Of a DNA stretch of 64,000 nt, positions 52,135 through 63,560 are shown piece by piece. The DNA comes from Chara braunii. Lineage: Eukaryota; Streptophyta; Charophyceae; Charales; Characeae. How positions within the stretch are numbered: position 1 is the first letter of the stretch; the number at the start of each line of letters is the position of its first letter. The translations under genes and the position numbers were made by a program. The notes beneath the pieces were generated by a model, which worked only from the letters and a program-made list of their open reading frames with translations, had not been told where the DNA came from and made no database searches. The DNA lies in assembly GCA_003427395.1 (NCBI GenBank), contig BFEA01000615.1, positions 128,505 through 192,504 of the forward strand, read 5' to 3'.

Positions 52135-52947
52135 TCACTCCCTTATCTCAGTAGTATTCCACACTCGCCTGGCCCGCGGCTTTCCCTGCTCCTAGTCGAA
52201 CCACAGTACCTCGAACAGCTTAAACACATCATCCACATAGCAAGGTGTCACCGCTACCTCCCGGTGGATTATAGCCTCCCTAATTTTCGAAGCTATCTCT
52301 AATTGGTCGTACCTATCCATATTCAGGATGATGAGGACCTCCCAAGCTCTATCGCCATGGAAAGGCCCGTACTTCGGCGATGTTTTATAAAACTCCTATG
52401 ACAACCATGTATAGTTTATGCATACCCGTTCCATAGTGCTAGCCACTTCCGCAACATGGTCAAAACCCCCAAACCAGTTCACTATGAACTCGGGGACCCA
52501 GATCCTCTTTCGCAGGCAGGGTGGCCTGGATTCTTTCCATCCCCCCATTACGACCCTACTGTGGTCCTCATCCCATCCCTTATTGGCAAACCTCTCACCC
52601 GCCTTCCAAGTCCTCGCCTCTGCTCCCTCCAGAAGCCACATCGGATTTTGCCCTGCCGCTATCGTGGTGCAGAACAAATGTCACCCCTGTTCCGACAAGA
52701 CGACCGTCCCAACCGATTCCACCTTTTCTTCTGCGATATCTTCCCTTCCATCTCCCTCCCTAATGGGGTTCCAGATGCGTTCTATCCACAGATACGACAG
52801 TTCCGGTGCGATCTCAAGCCCGACCCAGTCACACGTCGCTCCTCGCCACTCACATTCCGCCGGCAGGGACATTTCTACTCCCCCTCTAATTCGTCTCGGT
52901 TCCCACCCTTTGAACGTGCAGTCCCATAACTGGAGTTCCCGGGCCAT
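52135..52947 (-). pseudogene. Accessory family 1, copy B2 (three in-frame stops)
   Basis: A single frame from ATG 52,945-52,947. Blocks: GGVEMSLPAECEW, SYLWIERIWNPI, GTVVLSEQG then TGA (52,678) then HLFCTTIAAGQNPMWLLEGA, KRIWVPEFIVNWFGG, TAG (52,394), KYGPFHGDRAWEVLIIL and IREAIIHREVA then YVDDVFKLFE. It ends at TGA 52,135-52,137, one base from the B3 start. About 270 residues if the stops are ignored. The first TGA is at the same place as in B4. Unknown function. Confidence 0.7.
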
Positions 52948-53010
52948 CGTTCCCTACCTGCACATAGCCGACAGCCCATTCCCCGGGTATGTCCCCCCCT
53001 TTCAGAAGTC

Positions 53011-53858
53011 CTAATCTTCCATCTCGTCCTCGTCCTCATCATCACCGAAATCCTCCTCCCCATCAAAGAACAACTCTTTCAGCCCTTCTAGGAAGGTCTC
53101 CCCTACTGCCACACTTCGATAGATTATCTGCCAATGCACTGAACTAGGTACAAAGACATCATCCGCGCGGAGGAGGTTCAATACCTCTGCTAATTCCTCT
53201 GCCCAGTTCCCTCCGAATGACCCATTTCTACCAACAGCCTAAAGAAATCCTGCCGAGCACACTGGTACAGCCTTAAGTGTGTCATCGACTGACATATTTG
53301 TTCCAATCTGCCCCTGGTCCCAAAGACTGCATCCTCCAGAAACGGAGGTAGCACGCACCTCATCGTCCTAAGAGGTCGTCTCACGTTTTCCCTATCTCCG
53401 AGCTCCACTTGCACCTCTACTTTGTCCATTTTCATTTCCGCCCGTTGACATGCCGCCCATACCACTTCTCGTTCCGCCTGTCTAAACAGCTGGTACGGCA
53501 CCGTTCCCAGTACTAATCCTATTACCACTGCATTTTCCATCTCCTGGGATAGGTAGACCCACCCGCGGGCTTCCACTGTTCCCCAGAATTCGAAGTCCAT
53601 CAAGCTTGGCGATAGTCTCGTCAGACTGACCTTGGTCCAGATTGTCTCTATCCAGAGGAACGTGTCCTTTTCATCCAGCATCACAGTTTGGTAGGCTGGC
53701 TTCAAGTCTGTCCACGTTCCTTCTTCTAGCAGGACGACAGATACCCCCTCCTTTACGTCTATTGGCATTTCCGGACCGCTAAAATAGGTAGGAAACGAGA
53801 ACCACCGCGCCATTCCGTTTTTCGACTCCAGTCCTGTTTTCATAAGAGAGCACCACAT
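53011..53858 (-). pseudogene. Accessory family 1, copy B1 (one frameshift)
   Basis: 222 open codons from 53,858 (family start probably ATG about 53,813, MARWFSF). Blocks: VSVVLLEEGTW, DTFLWIETIWTKV, GWVYLSQEMENAVVIGLVLG, a long charged helix, MRCVLPPFLEDAVFG and LRLYQCARQDFFRLL. After a shift near 53,225 the terminal module GSFGGNWAEELAEVLNLL and SVAVGETFLEGLKELF follows, ending in an Asp/Glu-rich tail at TAG 53,011. It is the first - strand gene after the leader. Unknown function. Confidence 0.7.
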
Positions 53859-53869
53859 GGCCCCGTCTT

Positions 53870-55197
53870 GGTCAGACTACCTCCCTGTCTAGATGAGACT
53901 TGTTTCAGACCCCTCACCCAGGTCTACTAATTTTCCCTGCCCATTTTCCCGGCACCATTGTCCCCATTGTACTCCCAATCGGTCATCACCAACCGGCATT
54001 CCTTTCTCTTGGTTCCTTTCCTTTCGACTCCTATTCATGCCTACTCACATCTTCTCTCACTCGTGCGGACTTAGACAGGGGGCGGGAATAGACTTAGAAC
54101 TCAGTTCCCCTCCCAACATCCTCATGCAAACTTTACAGAGAGAGACACAAAAGAAGAAATTCAGGCAAGCTTCGCACACAGGTCGATCATCTCCTCACCG
54201 GCCTTTCCCCAAAAGTGGTATCTCCACTGTTACTTTCGGCAGAGTTTTATCCCGTACCTCAAGCACAACTCAACCGTCGTGAGCGCGGTACCCAGGCTCC
54301 GGCAAGGCGTTAGCCCTTTCCTTGTACCCAGAATACCCCATCCCGTATTACCGCTTTTGCACATCCATACCGACACCGAGGGTTACCCCATGTGCCTAAA
54401 TACAGAGACAAAAGTCAGTCATCCGGGCATTCACTTCCATCGGTCCGACAAGAATCAGCCTTTCCCAAACCAAGCTACGAGAAGCTACTAATCGCCTCCG
54501 AGNCTCCCTCCTTGTCCCATACGCAGTGGTCCCCCTGCCGTCTGCCGACAATCATCCGCCCCGCCTGAAAGCGTTTCACACCCCGCCTGGACAAGGTCAT
54601 CGAGCCATGCTGGGACCGCCTGGGTGAGAATGTGAGCTAGTTTTCTTTGGAGTCTAGCAACTCCCTTCATTCCCTTATCCTTGCTTGTGTGTCTGTTCAT
54701 AGGGCAGGATTGTTCCTTCTTGATTACCCGTTTTGTTCATATGAGGTTCTTTCAAGCATTTCAAGTGTAGTGCAAGGAGCCCGCTGGGCTCCGACGAAGA
54801 GAGAAAGAGGCACCCATGTCGGTCCGATCACTTCGCCGCGGGATTTTCATCGGAACCCAGACTAGCCCAGAATCCCAACCGCCTACCAGGTAACTGGAGC
54901 CCTTCTTTCACACGAAGAAAAAGGGTCGACCTGCGGCTTGCCCAAGGCTTCCCCGGCCTGACGAACATCAGGCCGAGGGAAGGAGGACTAGAGTCACCTC
55001 GCAAGGGAGATGGCTGATTATGTGTTCAACATGCATGTTATACCTCCAGGCCTGGCCTTGCCATGCGCCCAGCCGCCCTCAAATCTGATTCTCTTAGGGG
55101 AGGAGAGCATACACAAGTCCTCGTTCCTTATCTTAATGTTGTCTTCGTGGACATGCGTCGGGCGCCCCCCTCGAAATCGTATGGGTCAGCTTAACCC
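53870..55197 (-). other. Element B leader between PBS and first accessory frame
   Basis: About 1.3 kb without a convincing frame. The region 55,140-55,175 has GGGGGGCGCCCGACG-type sequence on the - strand. One N at 54,503. Confidence 0.45.
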
Positions 55198-55216
55198 ATA
55201 CCCGGCACCTCCACCA
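55198..55216 (-). promoter_or_regulatory. Primer-binding site of element B
   Basis: The - strand TGGTGGAGGTGCCGGGTAT starts 4 bases after the 5' LTR. Its complement ends ...CACCTCCACCA, which reads as a tRNA acceptor strand (7 bases, discriminator A, CCA) preceded by a CCCGG T-stem. I cannot name the tRNA with confidence. Confidence 0.75.
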
Positions 55217-56289
55217 TTTTTGTAGGGACCGTACCCTGAAGGACTTTCGAGCCTAAGTCGACCCCACTGCGGGTCCCATTTGGCTCGACCAGCCCACGCT
55301 CATGCTCAGGGCGCGGGTTGTTCGTCCCAGGGGCACCCCCACCTAGTGCTATGAGATGGATGGGGATGGCCGTTTGCGAGAGGGTTTTTCATTGGGGGAT
55401 GTACCTCCGCTCTCGCGTTAGATGGTAGCTCTTTGATCACTCGTGGCGTTTTCTCGACTCGTTTAGGTGTCACCAGGCAATTGCTCCTTCCAATACACAT
55501 GCAGTCCACGGAGTTCGTTGAGAGTTCGTCTTCTTTCGTGTGTAGGTCAAGCGTCATCCATTGGGCCACACACCTTTTCACTAAACATGACAATCTCTAT
55601 GGCGTCATCAGGGTGCAGCCGCACCGTCCATGCCCCTAGCCCCTATTTTTTTTTGCTTTGATAACCTTCGTAGTCTCATCTCCATTGTCGCCCTTAGTCT
55701 TTTCAGGCTTCCACATTGCACGCAAAGAATCAAGATACGCATCTATCACACAAGTCATGCCTCGTTTCCCAAGTATACAATCATCAAGTCTCACCCGCAT
55801 CCATATCGTACGCTAGACCCATGCCCTTTCCTTGTCGGTTTTTCCATTCCTGCCCGCGTTCCGCGGGCCCGGTCCCGCTCAATCCATCCTAGGCTACTCA
55901 CCTGCGCAAGACCACACAAGTCAAGACCACGTACAATCCCCATTGGGGTCAACACATCACCCCTCCCAGAAGCCTAAGTTCTTTTCTCTTTTAATGACCC
56001 GTTTAGTTCTCTTTTCCTTCTTTCAAGCAAGCCATGCCTCTTCCTTAGTCATGCAGTCGGGGAGAATGGTTGAATCAAACTGACCTGGTCTCAAACCTTT
56101 ACTCCTTCAATCCTTTCAAGAGATCCCTCCTTTCCAAATTTTTCGCAAAGATCCCGTTTTCCTTTCCTTCTTGGTGGCACAAGGGACCGGCAGCCCTCCC
56201 CTTGCCCTCTCTCTCCACCAAGTGAGGACCCAGTTCTTTTACCGTTCGTTCCCTGGCAATGTAACAAGTGAGGAAAGATTAGTCACGCG

Positions 56290-56479
56290 CCAAGAAGTGA
56301 GAGGAAGAGGGAAAAGGGAGTGAAGGCCGGGGGTCTAGGAGGGAAGAGAGCAAGAGAGAGAGAGAGGGAGAGAGAGAGGGAGAGAGGGAGAGAGAGAGAG
56401 GGAGAGAAAGAGAAAGAACGCGGAGAGGGCGAGGACGAAAGAGAATGGAAGAGGGGGAGAGAGAGAGAGAGAGAAAGAA

Positions 56480-56541
<62 letters not shown>
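56290..56541. repeat. (GA)n-rich tract in right LTR
   Basis: Counterpart of 29,590-29,917, ending directly in AGAAAGAAGGTTCACGG without the 53-bp minisatellite. Confidence 0.9.
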
Positions 56542-56547
<6 letters not shown>

Positions 56548-56799
56548 AAGAAGGTTCACGGTGTTTCTGCATTGTCCTTTGGACATCCGGACATGATGGG
56601 TAGCTGCAGTGGAGGGGTAAGGGGGATGATGAAGGAGGCGACGAGGTGCATAGTGACCTTGGTCCCGCGTCGTTCCCTACCCGAGTGTCTGACCCCGTTG
56701 CCCGTCGTACCCCCAAGCCTCCGGGGCAAAACACAGTCCACAACACTTCATTCTACAGCTAGCAGGCAGAAAACTCAGACTTTGCAGCAGACCCAGTTG

Positions 56800-57720
56800 G
56801 TAGAAAAACACAGAATTTGCAGGTTTGTGGATTACGGTAATTTTACCGTTTTTGCTGTTTTTCGCCTAAGGTGAAAAGTCGAGATACTCAGCCCTACGTT
56901 TCCTGCCCGAAACGACTTTAGAATCACCCAAAATTTAGTGGACCCTCTCTTTATCACAGGGAAGACCTCCACAAAATTTGGTTTCATTCTGACGTCGTTT
57001 GGGTCAAGTTGCCCGTTTCGAGCGCCTGCCGGTTCCGGGGTGAATAGTTTGTGGAAGTCCGTTTTCTAATTTTTTCAGAGAACGGACTCCGATGGCCTGC
57101 TGGGTCTGCAGGTCACCTGTTTATACTCAGAACATGAGGTCTGAGAATTCTCAGACCTCAATCCCATGTTTTGGCAGCGCTGTTGCCGACGCACCGTCGG
57201 CCACACCGGTCCGTTCGCGGTTCCCTAACGGTCCTTGCACTGGCGGGTGGTCACCTTACCGTTTCCTCCGTGGTAGTAGTCTGCGCTGGTCAGATCTGAG
57301 CAGCTGTTACAGCCCTACAAATACTCAGTAAAAAAAAACAGAGCAACAGCTCATGCTACTGGAAATCAGCAGCCTACCAACTTCCCCAATTATCGCGTTC
57401 GATAGAACACGGGGGGTGGAATCAAGCGGTATCTAGTCTAGAGTAAGAAGAGGAATCAGCAGTTTACCCAAGGGTGAAAAGGCAGACAATGCCAGCATTC
57501 TCTACTGTTCAAAACACTAGACTGTATCAAGATTGAAGTTGCGGACCACACCCAAGCGAAGAAACAAGCGAAAACAAGGAGAACGGTAGAGGAAAGACAC
57601 ACACACGGGCTCACATACATAAGGGGGAAAGCTCCGCTGCACATGGGGATGAAAAATAAGACTAAACAGCCACTCCACACTACCCAAACATTAGATGACA
57701 TCAACATAGAAGTTGTGACT
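56800..57720. other. Segment present only in the right LTR
   Basis: Begins after CAGCAGACCCAGTT and ends where satellite-like sequence (TTGAAGTTGCGG, AAGTTGTGACTCACACCC) starts to appear. It contains short Cys/Ser-rich frames without a known domain and a diverged satellite unit at 57,530-57,700. The left LTR jumps from CAGGCCCAGTT directly into satellite, so it probably lost this by recombination between satellite units. Confidence 0.6.
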
Positions 57721-57734
57721 CACACCCAAGTGAA

Positions 57735-58560
57735 AAAACAAGCACACTACACTACTTGAACACTACACTACACCAAGATAGAAGTTGCGATTCACACCTA
57801 AGTGAAAGAACAAGTGAAAGATGAAGGATGGGAGAGAAAATCACTCACATGAGCTCACATACACAAGGGGGAAAGTTGCGATTCACACGGGAGAGATAGA
57901 ATAGACAAAACAAGCACATTACACTACCCCAACACTACACTACACCAAGATATAAGTTGCGATTCACACCCAAGTAAAAGAACAAGTGAAAGATGAAGGA
58001 TGGGAGAGAAAATCACTCACATGAGCTCACATACACAAGGGGGAGAGTTACGACTCACATGGGAGAGGTAGAATAGGCAAAACAAGCACATTACACTACC
58101 CAAACTCTACACTGCACCAAGATAGAAGTTGCGATTCATACCCAAGTGAAAGAACAAGTGAAAGATGAAGAATGAAAGAGAAAATCACTCACATGAGCTC
58201 TCATACACAAGGAGGAAAGTTACGATTCACATGGGAGAGGTAGAGTAGACAAAAAACAAGCACATTACACTACTCAAACACTACACTATACCAATATAGA
58301 AGTTGCGATTCACACCCAAGTGAAAGAACAAGTGAAAGATGAAGAATGAGAAAGAAAATCACTCACATGAGCTCACATACACAAGGGGGAAAGTTGCGAT
58401 TCACATGGGAGAGGTAGAATGGACAAAACAAGCACATTACACTACTCATACACTAGAATACATGAAGATAGAAGTTGCGATTCACACCCAAGTGAGAGAA
58501 CAAGTGAAAGATGAAGAATGAGAAAAAAAAACACTCACATGAGCTCACATACACAAGAGA
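57735..58560. repeat. 172-bp satellite array in right LTR, about 5 units
   Basis: Same unit as 30,900-33,800, with AGTTGCGATTCACA doublets; five units against about seventeen in the left LTR. Confidence 0.95.
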
Positions 58561-58561
58561 G

Positions 58562-58745
58562 GAATGAGTCGAAAAAGAGGGAGAAGAAGAAGGAGAAGTA
58601 GAAGAGGAAGAAGAAGGAGAGGAAGAAGAAGAAGAAGAAGAAGAAGAAGAAGAAGAAGAAGAAGGAGGGAGAAGAAGAAGGGGGATGGAGGAGAGGGAGG
58701 TGAAGGAGAGGGAGAGGAGGAAGAAGAGAAGGGAGAAGAAGGGGA
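58562..58745. repeat. GAA/GGA-rich purine tract in right LTR
   Basis: Counterpart of 33,810-34,025. Confidence 0.9.
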
Positions 58746-59168
58746 GGCATCTCTCCAGTCACCCCTCGGCGGCCTTGGGATGAAGGTCTTCAGTCTTGAT
58801 GAACTTCCTCTCACTTGGCTATGGCTTTCTTCCCCTCCAAGCCTTTCTCCTGCCTTTCTCCTCTCTTCCCAGGTTGCCACAGGCTCCTATCACTAAGGGT
58901 AGGGAGTCCTCCCCTCTAGGAGGAGGGCTAATGGGACCCCTCTCAGCCTTGCTTTCTTCCTCACTAGCCTAGGAGCTATGGCGGATCACCTCCCTCACTA
59001 CCAATAGCTTGTAGAGTCCCTCCCACTAGCTCACAGCCTCCTTTACACTCCCAAACTGGCAGGGGTTCCCCTCACTTCACTCCAAGTGAGTCTAGAGCTC
59101 CTACGGGCACATTTGGGCAGCGTGGGCACTCCTCATACAAGCGTGAGTGTGGAGGACTGAATCCCCAG

Positions 59169-59177
59169 CTTATATAG
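59169..59177 (-). promoter_or_regulatory. TATA box candidate in 5' LTR of element B
   Basis: - strand CTATATAAG within CAGCCTATATAAGCTGGGG. It lies about 3.6 kb into the LTR, so R/U5, including the satellite, would be about 3.9 kb and would be transcribed. Confidence 0.55.
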
Positions 59178-62147
59178 GCTGGGAACAGCAGTCCGGCCAG
59201 CCCATGGGCCTCTCCAAGTGCCCCAAAGTGAACCGAGGTACCCCCATGACCAATTTTCATATTTTGGCCTCTCCGGGGGCACATGGGCTTCTTTTTTGTC
59301 AGGTTCATGCATTCCGAGTGATTGGTACCAACTCGGACTGCCCCTTCGGCCTCTTTCCAACCTCACATCACTTGAAAAATTATGCCCCCTGAGTCCAAGG
59401 TCCGAGGGGTAGCCTACTTGAGAGAAAAAATGCCTAATGGGCCCTTTTCTCGTTTTTTTCAAGTTTCGCCCTTTCTTGGGTAGGCCGGAGCATTTTTCCA
59501 TGGGGTGGTATATTTTCATCGTTGGATCAGGCTGAGATCCAAGACCACCATTATTCCGAGCTACCCCATGGTGGTCCTTGCTTCAAATTTGAGCCCCTAA
59601 GCTCAATTTTTCAATTTTTGGTGCATCTGGCTCTTTTTTTGGGCCAAATGCAATATTCTGTTTTTTTTCATCTTTTGTTTTCTTTCCATTTTGGGTTGCC
59701 ACCTCATTCCGGAGCTAGCCGTTTTGAGATGGCCCAGAAAAAAATGGTTGTTTTCTCTCCATTATGAGATCTTATCTCAGCTCCACGGCCCAAAAGAAAA
59801 CCGGCCTTTTTCTTTTTGCATTTTCTCACATTTTGCCCTTTTTAATTCAGATATTGTTGAGATATGGCCCCAAGGGCTATATCTCAACAATCCGGCTTAT
59901 CCTCCTTGGATCTAGGAGAGGTGCGGTCATCATTGGGACGTCCCAGTCCCTACTAAAGCAATCCCAATGACCGACATATTTTCCTCCACCCATTTCTCCC
60001 GTTTTGTCTCATTCTCCCTCCATTTTCTCTCCTTTTTCTTTTATTTTTCTTTTATTTTTGTTGTGACAAGTGTCAAACTGTTGTGCCCTTCCTTTCTAAG
60101 CCTTAGAACCTTGTTCATGGCCAGGTTCATGGCCGACTGTTGGCCGTTGCATCCCGGCCTACCAAGTTGGCATGCCCATGTCCCTAGGGGACCCATTTTG
60201 TTCCCGTTAGCCTCCATTTTGAGCCCCTTTGGCTTCGATTTTTCACGGCTAGCCCATTTCTTGCTTGCAGCCCTTTGGGCTCTCATTTTCTCATGCCTAG
60301 CTAGTCCGAGATATTTCGGACTGTTGGGCAGCCCTCCCATCATTCGTTTTTCTTTGTTTTTTACTCTCGTTTCACCCGTTTAAGCCCCACGAGTGTTTGC
60401 GCCAGTGGTGCTAATCTTTTTCACCATCTAGATCCTCGACCTCGGCGGTGCCGTTTGCCTTGCATGACCACTCCCTACATTGGCTAATGGTTTTCCTTTG
60501 GGACGCCTCAAGTCCCCGCCATTCCCCCATGCTAGTTCCATTTTTCCGTCTCGCCGGCGGTGCCGTCGACAAGGTCCGATTTTTCGAAAATTTTTATTTG
60601 GCCTCATTTGGTCCCCGATGTCATCCCGGTTGATGCCCAATTTTTATTTGGGATTTCCCATGTCCCTGACAGTCCCATTTCATTGTTCCCATGTGCCTCA
60701 AGTGTGCCGTTTATTTTTCCGGTCGCGGGACCCCGCCTTGTCGTCACCATACCCTTATGCTCCCATATGCCTACGGCACCGTTTTCTAGTTTTTTTGGCG
60801 TGCCGTAACTCATTTCCCCTTGGCCTAGGCATCCCTATGCAGTCTGTTATTTCTCGGACTGCAGCCACAGCCAATGTTCTAGTCCCACAGCCCATGTCAT
60901 GCCCCATGCCTAAGGAAAATGAAGCGTTAATTTTCCAAAGGCATCGAGGGTCAATTTTTGGCTCCCGGATCCCCAAAAACTTGTGTTTGGCCCTCCATGT
61001 GCAGGCCGTTGTAACTCGGACCGCAGTAGGGGCTGTTTTCATTATTCTAATACCCCACAACTAGCCCCCAACTGAAAGAAAAAGAAAACGGCCAACTCTT
61101 AAGTGCATCCGGTCTCCATTTTGGCTTCCGGTGCACTTGAAACATGTGTTTAGCCTCCCCTAGATAATCCGTTATTTTTCGGTTGCAAGGGGCCTTGCTT
61201 TTCTTTGATTTTCTCTGCATAAATCAAAGAAGATCAAAGTCCTTTGTAACCGCCATATGCCCAAGATGAATCTGGTCCAAAATGCCCTCTCTAGGTGGCC
61301 GTTTTCATCCGTCAGTGCCCTCCACATGTTGACAGTTGGGACTTGGCAGTCCCTACTTGCTGCAGTCCCAACTGACGGCCAACTCACTCATCCTCTCTTA
61401 CCTCCCATTTTCTTTTTCTTTTCTTTTTCTTTGTGTATGCCAAGTGTCAACTAGCCGTTGAGGCCCTTTTCTCATTTTTTTTATTTTTTTTATTTTTATT
61501 TTTTATTTTCTTTTTCTTTCTTCCTTGGACAGTTGGGACTTGGCAGTCACTACTTCCTGCAGTCCCAATTGACGGCCAACTCACTCATCCTCCCTCTATC
61601 TCCTTGTATCATTCTCTCACATTTTCTTTTTCTTTTTCTTTTTCTTTTTGCATGCCAAGTGTTAACTAGTCGTTAAGGCCCTTTTTTTGCCTCTTCCTTT
61701 TAGTTTTGGCCCTTCCTATGCCCAAGGGTCAGTCCGTTATTTCTCGGACTGCAGTTGTGGCCCTTCCATGCCCTTGGGAGGTACCATTTGCCCCTCTCTC
61801 TTCCAAACGGTAGGCCCCCATGCACCGATTTTCTCCGGGAGGCCTATTTTTCTCATGAAGCCCCTATGCCCTACGGGCTCCATTTTCTACGGGGAGGCCA
61901 ATCCGAGATTTTTCGGATTACTCCCATGCCTCCGCCACTTGTTTTCTACTTTTTATTTTTATTTTAGCCCTCCTGCTTACTCCCACCAGTACTTGCACTA
62001 GTGGCGCTAATATTTTTGGCCGTCAAGATCCCCGACCTTGACGGTGCCACTTGTTTTATTTTTTTGCACTACATGTCGTGCCGCAATTTTTCCTTCGGAC
62101 GTCACAGTTTCCGCCACTTGTCCCGCACTAGTCCCCGACACTAGTCT

Positions 62148-62310
62148 TAGTCCCGTGTGGTCCCCGACACTTTGTCGCACCGGTACCGCATTTTTGTCTA
62201 GTCCCGTGTGGTCCCCGACACTTTATCCCAATGGTACCACATTGTTGCCTAGTCCCATGTGGTCCACGATATTTTGTCCCATCGGTACCACATTGTTGCC
62301 TAGTCTCGTC
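62148..62310 (-). repeat. 51-bp tandem repeat near the start of U3, right LTR
   Basis: TAGTCCCGTGTGGTCCCCGA units at 62,148 and 62,199 and two more; counterpart of 37,492-37,653. Confidence 0.85.
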
Positions 62311-62804
62311 GGTACTCTTGTTATTTTTCCGCCTTACGGCGGTCTTCTTTCACTTGTCCTTCTCGTGTCCCGCGCACCGTCTTCCCCGGGTGCGGTCCTC
62401 ACTTGGCCCGTGGTCCCTTGGTCTCTTTGACGTTGCGTCCCAGCAACCCTCTCGGCCCGGCTGGATTTTCTCGTGCCGGCACTTTACTATCTCTTCCTCC
62501 TTCCTCTTTCTCTTGTGGCGTGTGCCCCATGATGCTATTTCTTTCGGCGGTCCTTCTCCTTTTCGGGGGAAGGGTTGCTTTTGCCATTTTCTTGCGGTCC
62601 TTTGCCGCTTCTCGTTCCTTCGATTTCCTCTCGGTTCAATGGTCCTAATGACTTTGGGCAGCCTCCAGGTTCCTAGTGTCTGTGCCTATGCCTTCGATCC
62701 TTCCCTCCTTCTTGCCTCCGGTTTTCTCTGCCATGCACAAATTGGTCATGTACAGTCTCTTGAGTGACGGGAAGTCATTCGGGACTCACCAGTCCCGACA
62801 CTGG

Positions 62805-63263
62805 TGGATGGGGCCATATAGAGTTATAAAGAGATTAAATGGGGGGGCTTACATGCTCGCCGAATTGGACGGGACTAAGCTACGGGACCCTATCGCAGGG
62901 GTTCGCCTCAAACTCTTCCGATCAAGAGGGACCCTTAGGGAGGAGCCGAGACAGAAAGGGAAGGAAACAATCGACACAAAAGTGATCGTTGCCCATGAAA
63001 AAGGGGAGACCTCCAAACAAGGGGCCTCTTCTCGGCCGCCAAAGAAAGGATACAAGGTTCAGATACCTCCCTTACCAAAGACCCCTAAAAGGAAGAAACG
63101 ACCTAGAGAGGATGACGGTGACACCGACCGGTTAGGAAAACGCAGGCTAAGAGAAAGAAGCAACGCCTCAAGGAAAACCTTGAGAAACAAACGGGAGAGA
63201 GAAGAAAGAAAGCGAAAGAGAGAGAGGCGCGAGAAGAGGATGAGGGGACGGAGACGGGCATAG
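62805..63263 (+). pseudogene. int: Element A integrase C-terminus with basic tail
   Basis: Continues the frame broken at 28,632: WMGPYRVIKRLNGGAYML and ELDGTKLRDPIAGVRLKLF match the last domain of the element B integrase (GPYKIAKRVGLNMFEL). It then runs into a strongly basic tail with PKTPKRKKRPRED, KRRLRERSN and KRKRERREKR, which looks nuclear-localising. It ends at TAG 63,261. In-frame sequence left of 62,805 belongs to the LTR of element B, not to this protein. Confidence 0.88.
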
Positions 63264-63292
63264 AGTCACTTGGGGAAAAAAAGGAGAATGAT

Positions 63293-63560
63293 GTACCATA
63301 GTTAGAGAAACATGTATCATAGTTCCGGGAAGGGTGATGTGTCATAATCCCGAAAGGAAAATTGTACCATAGTTAGAGGGGACATGTGTCACAGGTCCGA
63401 AAGGAAGAATGTACCATAGTTAGTGAGACGTGTGTCGAGAGGGGCGATGTTTCGTAATTCCAAACGAAATATTGTACCGTAGTTAGTAGAGGCAGGTGTC
63501 ATGGAAACAAAAGGAAGGAAAGTACCATGAGTCGTGTACCATTGTTCTGAAGGTGGGAGA
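63293..63560 (+). repeat. Diverged tandem repeat after element A pol
   Basis: GTACCATAGTTAG recurs at about 63,293, 63,361, 63,411 and 63,474 (as GTACCGTAGTTAG) with variants to 63,540. It is interleaved with GTGTCATAATCCCGAAAGG-type halves. Confidence 0.7.

Larger units (their letters stand above)
28633..62800 (-). mobile_element. Element B: 34.2-kb Ty3/gypsy element with giant LTRs, nested in element A integrase
   Basis: Two long direct repeats, 28,633-38,144 and 55,221-62,800, both begin TGTAGGGACC and end CCCGACA on the + strand. They bound a 17-kb interior with a - strand gag-pol, a PBS and a PPT. Flanks are ACCGG (28,628-28,632) and ACTGG (62,800-62,804; or CCGG/CTGG if the terminal A belongs to the LTR), an imperfect target duplication. 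Joining the flanks restores the integrase frame of element A, which fixes both ends to the base. Confidence 0.92.
55221..62800 (-). mobile_element. 5' LTR of element B (7.6 kb, right copy)
   Basis: Counterpart of 28,633-38,144. In - strand sense: start TGTCGGGACTGG, U3 with 51-bp repeats and hairpin modules, TATA at 59,177-59,169, then GAA tract, satellite, a 0.9-kb segment unique to this copy, GA tract, end GGTCCCTACA at 55,221. It has an extra 130 bp (about 55,720-55,850) relative to the left LTR. Confidence 0.9.
15532..63263 (+). mobile_element. Element A: Ty3/gypsy retrotransposon interior, split by element B
   Basis: The order is PBS, leader, accessory chain, gag, zinc knuckle, protease, RT, RNase H and integrase, up to 28,632. 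The integrase C-terminus and a basic tail follow at 62,805-63,263 after a 34,168-bp insertion. Removing the insertion leaves about 13.6 kb. The gene order PR-RT-RH-INT places it in Ty3/gypsy. Reading frames upstream of gag recall the extra ORF1 of Tat/Ogre lineages, but here there are many. No chromodomain is seen. Frameshifts, nonsense codons and lost catalytic residues show it is dead. Confidence 0.85.

Noticed and set aside
62676-62804. Upstream part of the frame that runs into the integrase C-terminus at 63,263
   Set aside because: These codons are LTR sequence of element B fused by chance; the protein sequence of element A resumes only at 62,805.
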